The notes below the pieces were generated by a model. That model made no database searches. It was not told where the DNA came from and saw only the letters and a list, made by a program, of their open reading frames with translations. Source: Pestalotiopsis fici W106-1 (lineage: Eukaryota > Ascomycota > Sordariomycetes > Amphisphaeriales > Sporocadaceae). Taken from it: a stretch of DNA of 64,000 nucleotides. Numbering within the stretch: the first letter of the stretch is position 1; the number at the start of each line of letters is the position of its first letter. The stretch is taken from contig NW_006917094.1 in the NCBI RefSeq assembly GCF_000516985.1, forward strand, positions 744,001 through 808,000. The letters are read 5' to 3'. Below, in pieces: positions 24,568 through 34,289 of this stretch. The translations under genes and the position numbers were made by a program.

Positions 24568-25755
24568 TCAACCTTGGTACCCCTTCCACTTCCACTGTCG
24601 AGGCGCAAATACAATCTCAAAGCTAACCTTGTCAAAGACACCCACAGCAGCACAGAGATCATGGAAACCCTCGAGCCCATTCACAGGCAAGTCCGTCTGG
24701 GCATCGAGCTCCTCGTGAAGATTCCACCTTCCGACCTCGCGGCCGTCGCGAGTATGGAAAATCTCCACGGCCCCGTCGGGCGCCAACTCCATGCCTAGGC
24801 CCACGGTCTCGCCGCGCCGAAACGGCTGCGCAAAGTCCTTGCCGCCCCACCGGTCATTGATGTACTTGCGGCCGTCGTCGCCGTGCACGCCGACGCTGCC
24901 GCGATGCCATCCCGGCAGCCGAAAAGCCGGGTATGGCGGGGCCGCAAAGCCGAGCGCAAGACTAATCTCGTGTCGACTCTCCTGGAGGATATTGACCTCG
25001 TAGTAAATGGTCTTCTTCTTTTGGGTGGCCCGGGGGCTGTGTGCTGAGACGCTGTAGAGCGGCGGGTACGAGGCAATGTGCGTGTCGCGGCATCCGGCAT
25101 AGCTGTGTCCCTTCCACACGCCCGTGCCCGTCTGCGCCAGCACGCCCTGGAAGGAGGGCGGGGTGAAGAGGTTAATGTTGCCCACCTGCAGCGCATTGAG
25201 AGCCGCGCCGTCTAGCTGCAAGGGGTTATAGAGTGGATTGCGCTGGCACCACCGTTCGCCCTCTTCGGCCTCTTCCTCTGTAGCGTTGTTGGTGGGAGAG
25301 TACTCATGCGCGCCAAAGAAGTTGGGCGGCGGCGGTAGCAGTGCAGTATCCGGCACGGCCTCCTCCCAGGCGTGCTGCTTCTTGCCATCCTGAGGCGGCG
25401 GAGGTCCCGCTGGTGGAGCGTAGTCCTGCGAAGGAGGCGGGCCCGGAGGTGCAGCATAGTCTCCTGGGTACGATTGTTTGGATGGTGGCGGACCCGACGG
25501 TGCAGCATAATCCCCTGGGTAAGCTTGCTTGGAGGGCGGCGGACCTGGAGGGGCTGCGTAGTTATCATTCTGGGCCTTCTTCGAAGATGGAGGGGGTCCT
25601 GGCGGAGCAGCAAAATCGTCCGAAGGTCCAGCAGCTTGTTGATATTGACCCTGTTGATGTGGCGGGTAAGAGCTGTTCGATGCCTTTTGCTCGGGCATTT
25701 GTGTTGGCCGAGGAGCAGATGCTCCGTCGTGCTTGTCTTGGCTGCCGAAACACAT
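24568..25755 (-). CDS. proline-rich SPRY-domain protein
   Basis: Uninterrupted 395-residue protein in two parts. Residues 1-130 are disordered and Pro/Gln-rich, with about five imperfect repeats of (Y/F)AAPPGPPPS-K-Q type, such as YPGDYAAPSGPPPSKQ; the DNA is correspondingly repetitive over about 25390-25610. Residues from about 160 form a SPRY/B30.2-like beta-sandwich: FTPPSFQGVLAQTGTGVWKG, TIYYEVNILQ, ISLALGFAAPPYPAFRLPGW, GSVGVHGDDGRKYIND and AVGVFDKVSFEIVF. SPRY domains bind proteins, and fungal Ssh4-type members recruit the Rsp5 ubiquitin ligase to membrane cargo. This protein lacks the transmembrane segment of Ssh4, so its partner is unknown. The start is the only Met that precedes the repeat region (MCFGSQDKHDG). 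Confidence 0.85.
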   Translation of the reverse strand: MCFGSQDKHDGASAPRPTQMPEQKASNSSYPPHQQGQYQQAAGPSDDFAAPPGPPPSSKKAQNDNYAAPPGPPPSKQAYPGDYAAPSGPPPSKQSYPGDYAAPPGPPPSQDYAPPAGPPPPQDGKKQHAWEEAVPDTALLPPPPNFFGAHEYSPTNNATEEEAEEGERWCQRNPLYNPLQLDGAALNALQVGNINLFTPPSFQGVLAQTGTGVWKGHSYAGCRDTHIASYPPLYSVSAHSPRATQKKKTIYYEVNILQESRHEISLALGFAAPPYPAFRLPGWHRGSVGVHGDDGRKYINDRWGGKDFAQPFRRGETVGLGMELAPDGAVEIFHTRDGREVGRWNLHEELDAQTDLPVNGLEGFHDLCAAVGVFDKVSFEIVFAPRQWKWKGYQG

Positions 25756-26983
25756 GGTGAGGTCGGTAGTGTGACTGTTGACTGGATGTAGTCAAATTGA
25801 CCGCCTTGGAGTTTGAAGCAAAGAGTGTGTTTGTGGTGCGTATATTATATGTGTATAGGCTGACGTGCAGAGATGTGCCTGGAGGCTCTCTAAAGATGGC
25901 CTGAGGCGGTTGCTAGAGACAACTGCGAATCAGAGCTAGGTTACCACGTTGCTGTCGCAAGGTGAAAGAAAAGCTGTATATTTTCGAAACCGGAAGATGG
26001 AACGGTTGGCACGGGTTGTTTGTGCGTGCGTGTGTATGAACAAACAGCTCGTGTTTGATCGTGGGGACTTTTGATGGAATGTTTCACAAGAGAGGGAAAT
26101 TGAACAAGTAAGCATAAATTCTAATCATGAGGCAAATCGAGTCCGCTTTGAGCTTATTGGGAGGCTGTGCCGGCGTCTTGGGTCTCTTGGCGGCTCACCA
26201 TGTATTCCCCTTAGTGTGTGGAATGGCGAAGTTGAGGAATCAATAGTGTGGCGGATTGATATGGTCCTCGGGTGGGAATACGTAGCTCTCTCATCAAATC
26301 CCCGTCGGTGCTTGATGCTGTTTACCGGTTTTGCTCAGCCTCCCTCCTCAGCGATGTTAGCAAGTCCGGATGCGATGAATGCATGACCCCGCTAATCGCG
26401 TGTGACGTCTCGGTCTTGGCCACTATTAGCGTGAGGCGTCAACCTCTTGAGTCCTTCGGCACGCCGTTTCTCGAAGACTTCTAGAATATTGGACATTGAG
26501 CGAATAACCCAGGGCTGTGATGCTTCAATTTAATGGACTGCCTCAAAAGCTCCGCGCGAGTCAATCGAGTTCAGCCATGAAGAGAGAGCCTATAAGGATA
26601 ATAACCAACCAACAAGTCAAGACTAGCAAGAATCACGCACTTTCTGTTTTCAAAAACTTTTGTGTAAATATTGACAAACATTATATTTCAGCTGCATGCA
26701 ATGTTGGGCATGCCTAAGGGCCAAGTTGGCTGGCGGGCCTTGGGTATAATCAGTGTAAAAAAAGACACAATTTGCTGCTGCTCTCCCTCCTCCTACTTCG
26801 CCACCAATTCATCCACCACAATTCATCAGCAAGAAAGCACACGTAGCTCATATCTAGCTGTCGTGTCTACCACAAGAAACGAAAAAGGGGAGGCGTTTGC
26901 CACCACCAAGACGCACCAATGCTTCTGTCACCCTTGTCACAGAACAGCATATAGTGCCACCAAGACTCTCTGACACATTTGTG
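25756..26983. other. intergenic region
   Basis: Twelve hundred bases between two minus-strand genes: promoter of the SPRY gene and 3' UTR of the Ca2+/H+ exchanger. No supported gene. Confidence 0.5.
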
Positions 26984-29242
26984 TTATGCGCCCCATGGAC
27001 TGGCGTCTTGTTCCGAGGGATAGAAGAAGGCAACCACGCCGATGATGATATATGTGGCGCACAGCAGAGCTCCTTCGAGATAGTTGCTCCTTCCGTCCAG
27101 CACTAGGAAGTTGACAATAAAGGTGGACACGAACAGACACACTGTTTCAAACAGTGTAAAGTAGAGTGTCATGGCCTTGTCCATCATCCAACCGAGTATA
27201 ACAACCAGAGGCGTAACGAAAAGGGCAATCTGAATCGAGCTTCCAACAGCAACACCGATACAAAGATCCATCTTGTTCTTCATGGCAACCGTGACGGCAG
27301 TGACGTGCTCCGCGGCGTTGCCGACAATGGGGAGGATGATGAGACCAATGAAAGTTTCGCCTAGTGGACTGTCCTCAACGAGACCATCGATAGAGTCAAC
27401 CATGAATTCGGCACATACAGCAACAAGCGCAGTCGAAATTAGCAGCATGACAATAGCGGCCGTTCTGGACAAGTCATCATCATGTGCTTCAATCGCAGCT
27501 TCTTCGTCAGCCAGGGCAGCTGAAGGCATCTGAGCCGGCATGAGAGCTCCAGGCGCTCTGTACTGCATTTGATTGAGTCTACCGGGAAGCGAGTTGGTTC
27601 GGCGGATACCATATCGTACCCGAGGGACAGAGCCAGCAGCCGGTGTTTGCAGGTCGGCGGCAGCGTTGCGTGTAAAAACCGGAGGTGCCATATTCTTGAC
27701 TGGGATGAACGAAAGACCGCGTACCGCCTTGAATGGTCGCTTGCCTCCTGCTTCAGTGGCACCCTCTGTACTATCCAGGTTGCCAACATTGTCGGCAAAA
27801 TCGACACGGCGAGGTTCGCCATTGGTGTTAGCAGTTGACGAAGCTCCAATCAAGTCTAGTCCGGCAATGTTCTCGTTTGTAGGCGAGGTAACCTTGTCTT
27901 CGCCCAGGGGAGTTGAATTGGTTCTGCGACGATGGTGCTTGCGCTTGGAATGTCTGTGCTTCTTCTTGCTGCGCTTTGTAGACGCCTTTTCAGGTTCCTC
28001 CTCAATAGCCTCCTCGCTGCCCCCAGTTGTAGGGCGGGGAAAGAAGCCAGGGCCAGTCGAGTCTCCAGACTTGGATCCTTCAGCGAGTGGGCTTGCGTTG
28101 TTGGTACCAACAGTGTTTGCGTCCGTGTCGACAGAGGCCAGACTGGACTTTCTGCGACGCCTATTGCGGAGAGCCCGCTTCACGCGCTTGGAAACAGTGT
28201 TTCCAGAGCGGCTAGATCCATCGCTGTCCGAGTCTGATGAAGAGCTCGATTCTGAACTAGATGTATCGAGCCAAGCAGCAGCCGGACCAGGGGTCGACTC
28301 CTCATCAATAATATGCTGGGGCGTTGACTCGTACATGTAGGCATGGGACTTGAGCTGGAACAGCAGATAAATGATGTATACCAGGAGCAAGATGATACTA
28401 GTACCACGACTAATCTTGAGAGACTCTTCATCGGCCTGGGTATCAGTACTGAACGATGCATGGAAGGCAGTAGGCAAGACCAGACTAATGACACTCAAAC
28501 TAAGAAGACAGGCGCTCATCTGCGTGACAGTGCTGTTGTAGATTTGCTCCTGGAATCGAAGACCACCCAGAAAGAAGGCCATGCCCAGAATGAGCAGTAG
28601 ATTTGCCAGGATAGAGCCCAGGAGGGAGGCCTGGACGATACGTATCTTGTTCTGAGCAAGGGCAATGATGAAGATGATCAATTCGACAGCGTTACCAAAG
28701 GTAACGTTGAGGAGTGCGCCAATCGCATCACCAAGCTTTCGGGCCACCGACTCTGTAGCATGACTCAAAAGGCCAGCGAGAGGAATGATGGCAATGGCAT
28801 TCATGGCAAAGACGATGGCGGGGTTGAGACCGTCTACCTGGGCAACAGCGATACCAACGGGCACGAAAAGCAAGAGGACGTTGACCCAGCTGTGGCTTAG
28901 TGTCTTTTTGGTGTTGAGCCAAAATCGAATGGCAACATTTGGTTTCTTTTCCGGCTGGTTGTCTTGGGCTACGACAGGCCCCGTCCCCTCAGCTTGAGAT
29001 GCCGCACCAGTTGCATTGTCGGTGTTTGCGGTATCCTTGACGGTACTGTCGGTGTTGCTGCGTGTGTTGGGAACAGCAGAGTTGCTGCTGGGCAGATTTC
29101 CACTGCCATTTTTCTCTGCATCGACATTGGTCGCAGGCAGAGTATTACTAGGTCGCTTCGAACCTGCATGCGCGTGTGTTCTAGCCCATGAGCGTATTCG
29201 ATCTGTACGATTGGGATTCGAATCAGTTGAGGTTTCCTTCAT
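26984..29242 (-). CDS. vacuolar Ca2+/H+ exchanger, VCX1/CAX family
   Basis: Single-exon protein, 752 residues from the chosen Met. It exchanges Ca2+ for protons, in relatives at the vacuolar membrane, keeping cytosolic Ca2+ low. Both CAX signature repeats are present: GNAVELIIFIIALAQNKIRI at about 183 and GNAAEHV at about 641, each with the acidic ion-binding residue. About eleven hydrophobic segments fit the family. The first ~100 residues are hydrophilic. The central loop between the two halves (about 300-600) is very long, with Ser/Asp runs (SSSESSSSSDSDSDGSS) and a basic KKHRHSKRKHHRRR stretch. Yeast Vcx1 is near 410 residues, so the loop and N-terminus account for the extra length. The frame extends upstream to 29443, but that part is pyrimidine-rich leader; I start at MKETSTDSN. 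Confidence 0.9.
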   Translation of the reverse strand: MKETSTDSNPNRTDRIRSWARTHAHAGSKRPSNTLPATNVDAEKNGSGNLPSSNSAVPNTRSNTDSTVKDTANTDNATGAASQAEGTGPVVAQDNQPEKKPNVAIRFWLNTKKTLSHSWVNVLLLFVPVGIAVAQVDGLNPAIVFAMNAIAIIPLAGLLSHATESVARKLGDAIGALLNVTFGNAVELIIFIIALAQNKIRIVQASLLGSILANLLLILGMAFFLGGLRFQEQIYNSTVTQMSACLLSLSVISLVLPTAFHASFSTDTQADEESLKISRGTSIILLLVYIIYLLFQLKSHAYMYESTPQHIIDEESTPGPAAAWLDTSSSESSSSSDSDSDGSSRSGNTVSKRVKRALRNRRRRKSSLASVDTDANTVGTNNASPLAEGSKSGDSTGPGFFPRPTTGGSEEAIEEEPEKASTKRSKKKHRHSKRKHHRRRTNSTPLGEDKVTSPTNENIAGLDLIGASSTANTNGEPRRVDFADNVGNLDSTEGATEAGGKRPFKAVRGLSFIPVKNMAPPVFTRNAAADLQTPAAGSVPRVRYGIRRTNSLPGRLNQMQYRAPGALMPAQMPSAALADEEAAIEAHDDDLSRTAAIVMLLISTALVAVCAEFMVDSIDGLVEDSPLGETFIGLIILPIVGNAAEHVTAVTVAMKNKMDLCIGVAVGSSIQIALFVTPLVVILGWMMDKAMTLYFTLFETVCLFVSTFIVNFLVLDGRSNYLEGALLCATYIIIGVVAFFYPSEQDASPWGA

Positions 29243-29486
29243 CGATGGGTAGTAATTTGGCAGATGCGACGCCAAGGTCGTAGGAGTTCTTGAATAAAAG
29301 AACAAGAGAAAAGTGAAAGAGTGAGATGGAAAACACCGAGGCGCAGACTGATAAATACCAACAGGCGGATCGCTGTCTCGGAGGTAATGAGCGAGCAAGA
29401 CCAGGGGTGTGCGCGTACGGTCAACAAGACTTTGGTACAACACAACGCGCGTACTGTGTGTGTATGCTGGCTACTGGAGGGCTGAA

Positions 29487-29512
29487 GGGGGGGGGGGGGG
29501 GGGGGGGGGGGG
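29487..29512. repeat. 26-nt poly-G tract
   Basis: Uninterrupted run of 26 G (26 C on the exchanger's sense strand), about 245 bp upstream of the exchanger's start codon. Such a tract can form G-quadruplexes and its length is prone to polymerase slippage and sequencing error. Confidence 0.9.
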
Positions 29513-30257
29513 TGTGGGCGTGGGTAAGGTACACAGTAGACAGACCGTCGTTCGTCAGAGGATAACCCCAGGGCACAACATTGGCCGAAGAGCACATGCG
29601 AGGCGATACTTAGGCCGTCATCATTCCCACCTCAGTCAAGCGCCTTCGGGACGTGGCCACCAGCCGAACAAGGCGCTCAGACCTACAGGGAGCAAGTGCC
29701 GCCATCGTCCCTGTTGATAAGACTTCATCCAGCAAACGGAACAACTTCGACAAAGACTCAACGGACTGCCAAGTTGCCAAGCAGCCAAGCAGCTGGCTTC
29801 CTTGTCTTTCACTCAGGGAGTCCGGCTAAAGCGGCGCTTGCCCTTGCTTGATTTCATGAGGCTCCAGTCGTTGCTTCTTTGGTTTGCCCTGTGCTCAAAG
29901 CCAAAAAGAAAAGTGCTACAAGCTTAAGAAAAAAGAGTTTGTATACCTTCACTCCAGGTACGTGTGGTATGCGCTGCGACTTGCAACCATAGTGTGCTTC
30001 GGAGGCTAAAATGGGGGAATGAACGTGCAATGCCATGACGGTTTGATGGGGAACCTTGGATAGGGGAGGGAGCCAAAGGGAGTCCAGCGTGACGGCTTCT
30101 CCAGCCATCTGAGGCTTGAGTTCTAGGTGCATGGGAAATGTGGCCAAGCGGAGACTTCCGCGCCCAATGAGCCGCTGGAGTTTGCGATGTGAGAGTCTGG
30201 ATTACTGTGCAAGTACAGCACAGATCCAAGATCAATACTGTATGGATAACCAGACTG

Positions 30258-30272
30258 CCCCCCCCCCCCCCC
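30258..30272. repeat. 15-nt poly-C tract
   Basis: Run of 15 C about 750 bp from the poly-G tract and of opposite polarity. Length may be inexact for the usual homopolymer reasons. Confidence 0.85.
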
Positions 30273-31173
30273 AAAAACCGGGCACCCTGGCTGATGATGG
30301 CGAAGCACAGATGTGGAAACGAGATCGCACTTACGCATCTTGACTGCTGCAGATGGCCTATACTCTGAACAGACTGTGTAAGCAGAGAAAGACACACTTC
30401 AGTACGCGATTGGTTCTCCTTGATCAAACAGGTCCAATGGACCGTTTGAGTACTGTGTAGATGGACCTCGTTCAACACGTGGTTCTTTGTCACTGTCTGA
30501 ATAGCTTCGCTCTGACCACTAGGATCTTCCAGCGCTATGCAGCAAAACGTTGAGTGGTTAGCTGGATTCGTCATAATAAAATGTTGGTCACTTGATCACT
30601 CACAAATGGAGTCGTCAATAGACTGTGAGTAATAATTCTAGTGGGCGTGCCTAGAATTCCGTGATGCTTAGCAAACTTGGCTCTCGGGAACTGTGAGGCT
30701 TGTATTGCTGTGACGCAGCTCGGCGTGGCTTGGTTATCGCTGGCGGCTGGGCGCAAACGCGTACCAAACAATTGGTTCCGTCGCTTTCGGTATGCCCAGA
30801 GGTGGTGGCAAAACGTTCTGCGAGCCGCACCAGAAGACGTTCCAACGGCCCGGGAAATAATTACAGTAACAAAAACAAAAATGTGTATGTGTAGGTATTG
30901 TAACAGAGGCGCGATTCAAAGAATAGCTACAGTTTTTTCTCTCCCCCTATTTCTGTAATAAATTTTTTCTCTTTCTTTCTGTTATTGACAAAAGCCTATC
31001 CCAGATGTCAACAGTCCTCGTAACAAAAACTGGGAAAATCTGTTTTTCTCTTCTTCCTTTTTTCCTCATTGGTTTGGTCGCAGAGCCATTCCACAGGTCC
31101 AGGTGTCTTGGCACGGTGCCGCATAGCCGGCGGGAAGTTGCAGTGCCTCTGCTGCTTCTGCTGTTGCATTTTG

Positions 31174-31206
31174 CTGAGGTCTGAGGTCTGAGGTCTGAGG
31201 TCTGAA
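31174..31206. repeat. CTGAGGT tandem repeat, about 4.5 copies
   Basis: Four perfect copies of the 7-mer CTGAGGT followed by a partial CTGA. Short minisatellite in intergenic sequence; no function visible. Confidence 0.85.
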
Positions 31207-32231
31207 GGACTGGGCCACTCAGAGCACAGAGGTACCTGACCTGAGCTGCCGACCCCACACTTTCAATTACCACTGTGGACACGTACAAGGAATTGACGTC
31301 ACAGCACATCGCAGCACCTATGGAAATCTGAGAAAAATACCATATTGGTCGCACCAAATAGCGAAAAAGAAGGTGATAGGCAAATGTCTCCAGTCCCAGA
31401 TTTGTTTGTGTCGCACATTTAGCACATTTCCCACTGTTCCAGATGGCCCAGAATGTCGCAGAACAAGACCAGAAAGCCTAGCGGCTCACACTAGGGAAGG
31501 TTAGCCCTGGGGCTCAGGACATTTTCATCCCAGAGACACTCTGATCTCCGCCTCCCGCATCGTGTGAAGTTGTCGGTCTACAAAGCCCACACCCACCCAC
31601 CCGGACATAGGAAGTATGGTGTCGGACACTCGCAGATAGCAGGAGATAGATTGATAGAGATAGACAAACACCTCTCGGTGGTTGCGTCATTAGTCTACCT
31701 GCTACGACGCCCTACCAAACTTACCCTGGCATCTTGTATCATCATTGATATAGCAAGTAAATGAATATCTTGGCCGTCATCATGACAGAAACGTCCGACG
31801 CTGCACATATCATCCACCAAGTCTTGAAAACTGTTGGAAGTTCTACGAGGCAACTTGTGGGATAGAGCCGCAAAGATTGGGTGGTTTGGTGGGTACGTAC
31901 TTACGTGCTATGTACATACGTACTGCGACATCAGAGTCCGTTATATAGTCGACATGACAGAAATCCTCGATATTCTTTGAACACCTTGAATATGACATAG
32001 AGTCATAAGTTGCTGCATCTTGTGGCCTTAGGCAAATGTTATTTTTGCTGTATGTAACAGAAAGTTCCAAAGATTATACGAAACAAGTCAATATGGAACC
32101 ACATTGATAAAGACTCAAATTCATATCAAGTCAGACCAGGCTGCGCTCCACGTGTTTCGCAAAATTTGATACAGTCAACAAAACAAGGTCCATTTGATAT
32201 TTGATGACATCTACGGGGTAAGAGACATCTG

Positions 32232-33614
32232 CTACCTCATACGCTGACCTGATCCCACCATGGACCGCAAGGCCACTGCAAAAATTACCGAGATCACAAT
32301 GGCAAACCCCGTAAACAGCTGTACCCCCAGATAACCACCCGAGCCCTGCAAGATTGCACCCGCAATGGGCGGACCTGCCAGCGACCCGATGCCCTTCAAA
32401 ATAGACAGGGCGCCGAGCCTAGTACCCAGGTAGGCCAGGTCCTCGGTGATGGAGGTCAAGACGACGGGCTGAAAGGCCACGACGCCGCCCGAGAAGAAAC
32501 CGTACAGCACAGCAAAGGCAATGTTGCCCGCGGCGTTGCGGGCACTGATCCAGTAGAAGACGCTCACGGCGCTCAAGAGGTACACGGCGATAAAGGTGTT
32601 GACGACGCCGAGTTTGCCCGCCGCGGCCGACGGCGCCAGGCGCCCGAGGATGGACGATCCGTTGAGAATGGCGAGCAGGTAGCCCGCCACTGCCATTCCC
32701 GCCATGCCGTGCGCCTCGGCGTAACCCTGGATATAATACAGCGGCTCGAAAAAGGCGATATTGTTGAAGAACACAGCTAGCACGTATGTCAAGTACCGAC
32801 GCTCGCCGAGATTGGCCTCCCGAATAATGGAGCGAATCGAGCGGGCCTTGGCCACGCCGTCCGCCACTGCCGCCGTTTTTTTGTACCGTGGCCGTGTCAC
32901 GAGGATGGCAAAGATGCAAAAGGCAAAGGAAATGAAACCGAGAAGCCTCACTGTCCAGGGGAACCCGATTCTGGATAGTAGCGCCTGGAACATGATCGGA
33001 TACGCCGTCGACCCAATACCAGATCCTATTGTGCTTATGCTCATGGCCAACGCGCGCTTTGGGGGTGTAAAGTACATGGGAACCAGAGCAATCGACGGAA
33101 TGGATAGACAGCTCGTGCCCAGGCCGATACAAATTCCTTGGGCTAGGAATACTTGGTAATACTCGGAGCTGATGCTAGTCATCATGAAGCCAAGCGTGAC
33201 GAGAAATGTTCCGGAGAACAACAAGGCACGAAAATAGCCCGCGTCGTACAACGGGCCGATGAAGACACCAATGCTCATCAGACAGAACGCTTGAATAGAG
33301 CCGATCCACGAGATAGCCGATGGTGAACTGTCACGGAGTAGAGTCGTCTCATAGTACGTCTGAAATACACCAAAGGTATTCAATAGGCCTCTGTGGCAGG
33401 TTGGCATGTCAGCGGGTACCATCTAGAGGTTTTTGGTCTAGTCATCTCACAATGTATTCAGATACAAAGCAAAGCAGCCAGCGACTTGCATCCAAGCCAA
33501 TAACCCTCCATTTGGAGGAGCATCGTCGTTTTGGGCTTGGGCATCGTGAGAATCTGTTGCCTGAGAGGCTGCAGCCTGGTCATCCGCGACTGGCTGCTTT
33601 TCCAAACTCGACAT
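32232..33614 (-). CDS. MFS transporter, monocarboxylate (MCT/SLC16-like) type
   Basis: Two exons, 33614-33451 and 33390-32232, joined by a 60-nt intron (GTGAGA donor, CCACAG acceptor, phase 2), give about 440 residues. The hydrophilic N-terminus (MSSLEKQPVADDQAAASQ...) leads into PPNGGLLAWMQVAGCFALYL, and the splice restores NTLGLLNTFGVFQTYYE, the TM1/loop signature of fungal MCT-type permeases. Twelve hydrophobic segments follow, with a central cytoplasmic loop (RYKKTAAVADGVAKARSIRS) and a short C-tail. Members move monocarboxylates, riboflavin or secondary metabolites by proton symport or facilitated diffusion; the substrate cannot be assigned. Without the first exon the protein would lack its first membrane helix, so the splice is well supported. 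Confidence 0.88.
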
Positions 33615-34289
33615 CGGTTGAAATAAGCGACAATAGTCGCTATAACTTCATTACGCCAGACTGTTTAGAAGCGTTATTTGGCAGTAATTCCACTTATCGA
33701 GGGGCAGGTCCGTTATAAGCTTGTTCGTGGTGGCTTGCCGATCTCGGGAATGACAGGGAAATAAATAACCCCAGGTTTTATTGATTTGCCGAAGGTGCAT
33801 ACCTAAGTCCGAGCTCAGTATCAGTGTCATTCGTAAAGAGCTTTCAATCCACGGTCGGAACTCCGATTATTATTGTCTTTGAATAACAGATGGGCTGTAA
33901 ACTACAGAGAACAGCGTCATGTAACGAGTGCAATAGTACTGACAATTTGTGCATCTACGGAAACAAGACCCTATAGCACATAGGCAATACTTTCTAGGCC
34001 AATGTCAACGAATACCAGAAATCAATTTGTTCGTATAATTCGTGCGTCCACTCGACGTGGAAAACCTCTTGCTCCCAGACGCCCCAGACGCAAGACTTTG
34101 ACACAAGTTCCATAGAATCACATACTCCAACAAGACAAACTGAAGACGCCCCTTTTCCTGCCCTTGCCAATACTCCGGATGCAAATGCCCTTTTCTACAC
34201 TAGCCAAGCGAGCAGAAAATACAACTCTTTGAAAGTAGTATATATATACCGCTAGCCACTCTTCTTCCCCTGATATCTCACGAGAGGAC
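33615..34289. other. intergenic region
   Basis: Promoter side of the MCT-type gene and 3' side of the spindle-pole gene. No coding frame of note. Confidence 0.5.

Larger units (their letters stand above)
29243..32231. other. intergenic region with long homopolymers
   Basis: Three kilobases without a supported gene. It contains the 5' leader and promoter of the exchanger, a run of 26 G at 29487-29512, a run of 15 C at 30258-30272 and a CTGAGGT tandem repeat near 31174. ORFs of up to 216 codons cross these repeats and have no family character. Confidence 0.5.

Noticed and set aside
27573..28340. 255-codon plus-strand ORF over the exchanger's loop
   Set aside because: Composition is the complement of the Ser/Asp-rich loop. 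The exchanger frame continues through it with family signatures on both sides.
29243..29443. 67-codon upstream extension of the Ca2+/H+ exchanger
   Set aside because: Pyrimidine-rich leader-like sequence; family proteins begin with a short hydrophilic region like MKETSTD, so the later Met was preferred. Not excluded.
29924..30574. 216-codon minus-strand ORF
   Set aside because: Crosses the 15-C run (read as poly-Gly), has no domain and no leader. Likely chance.
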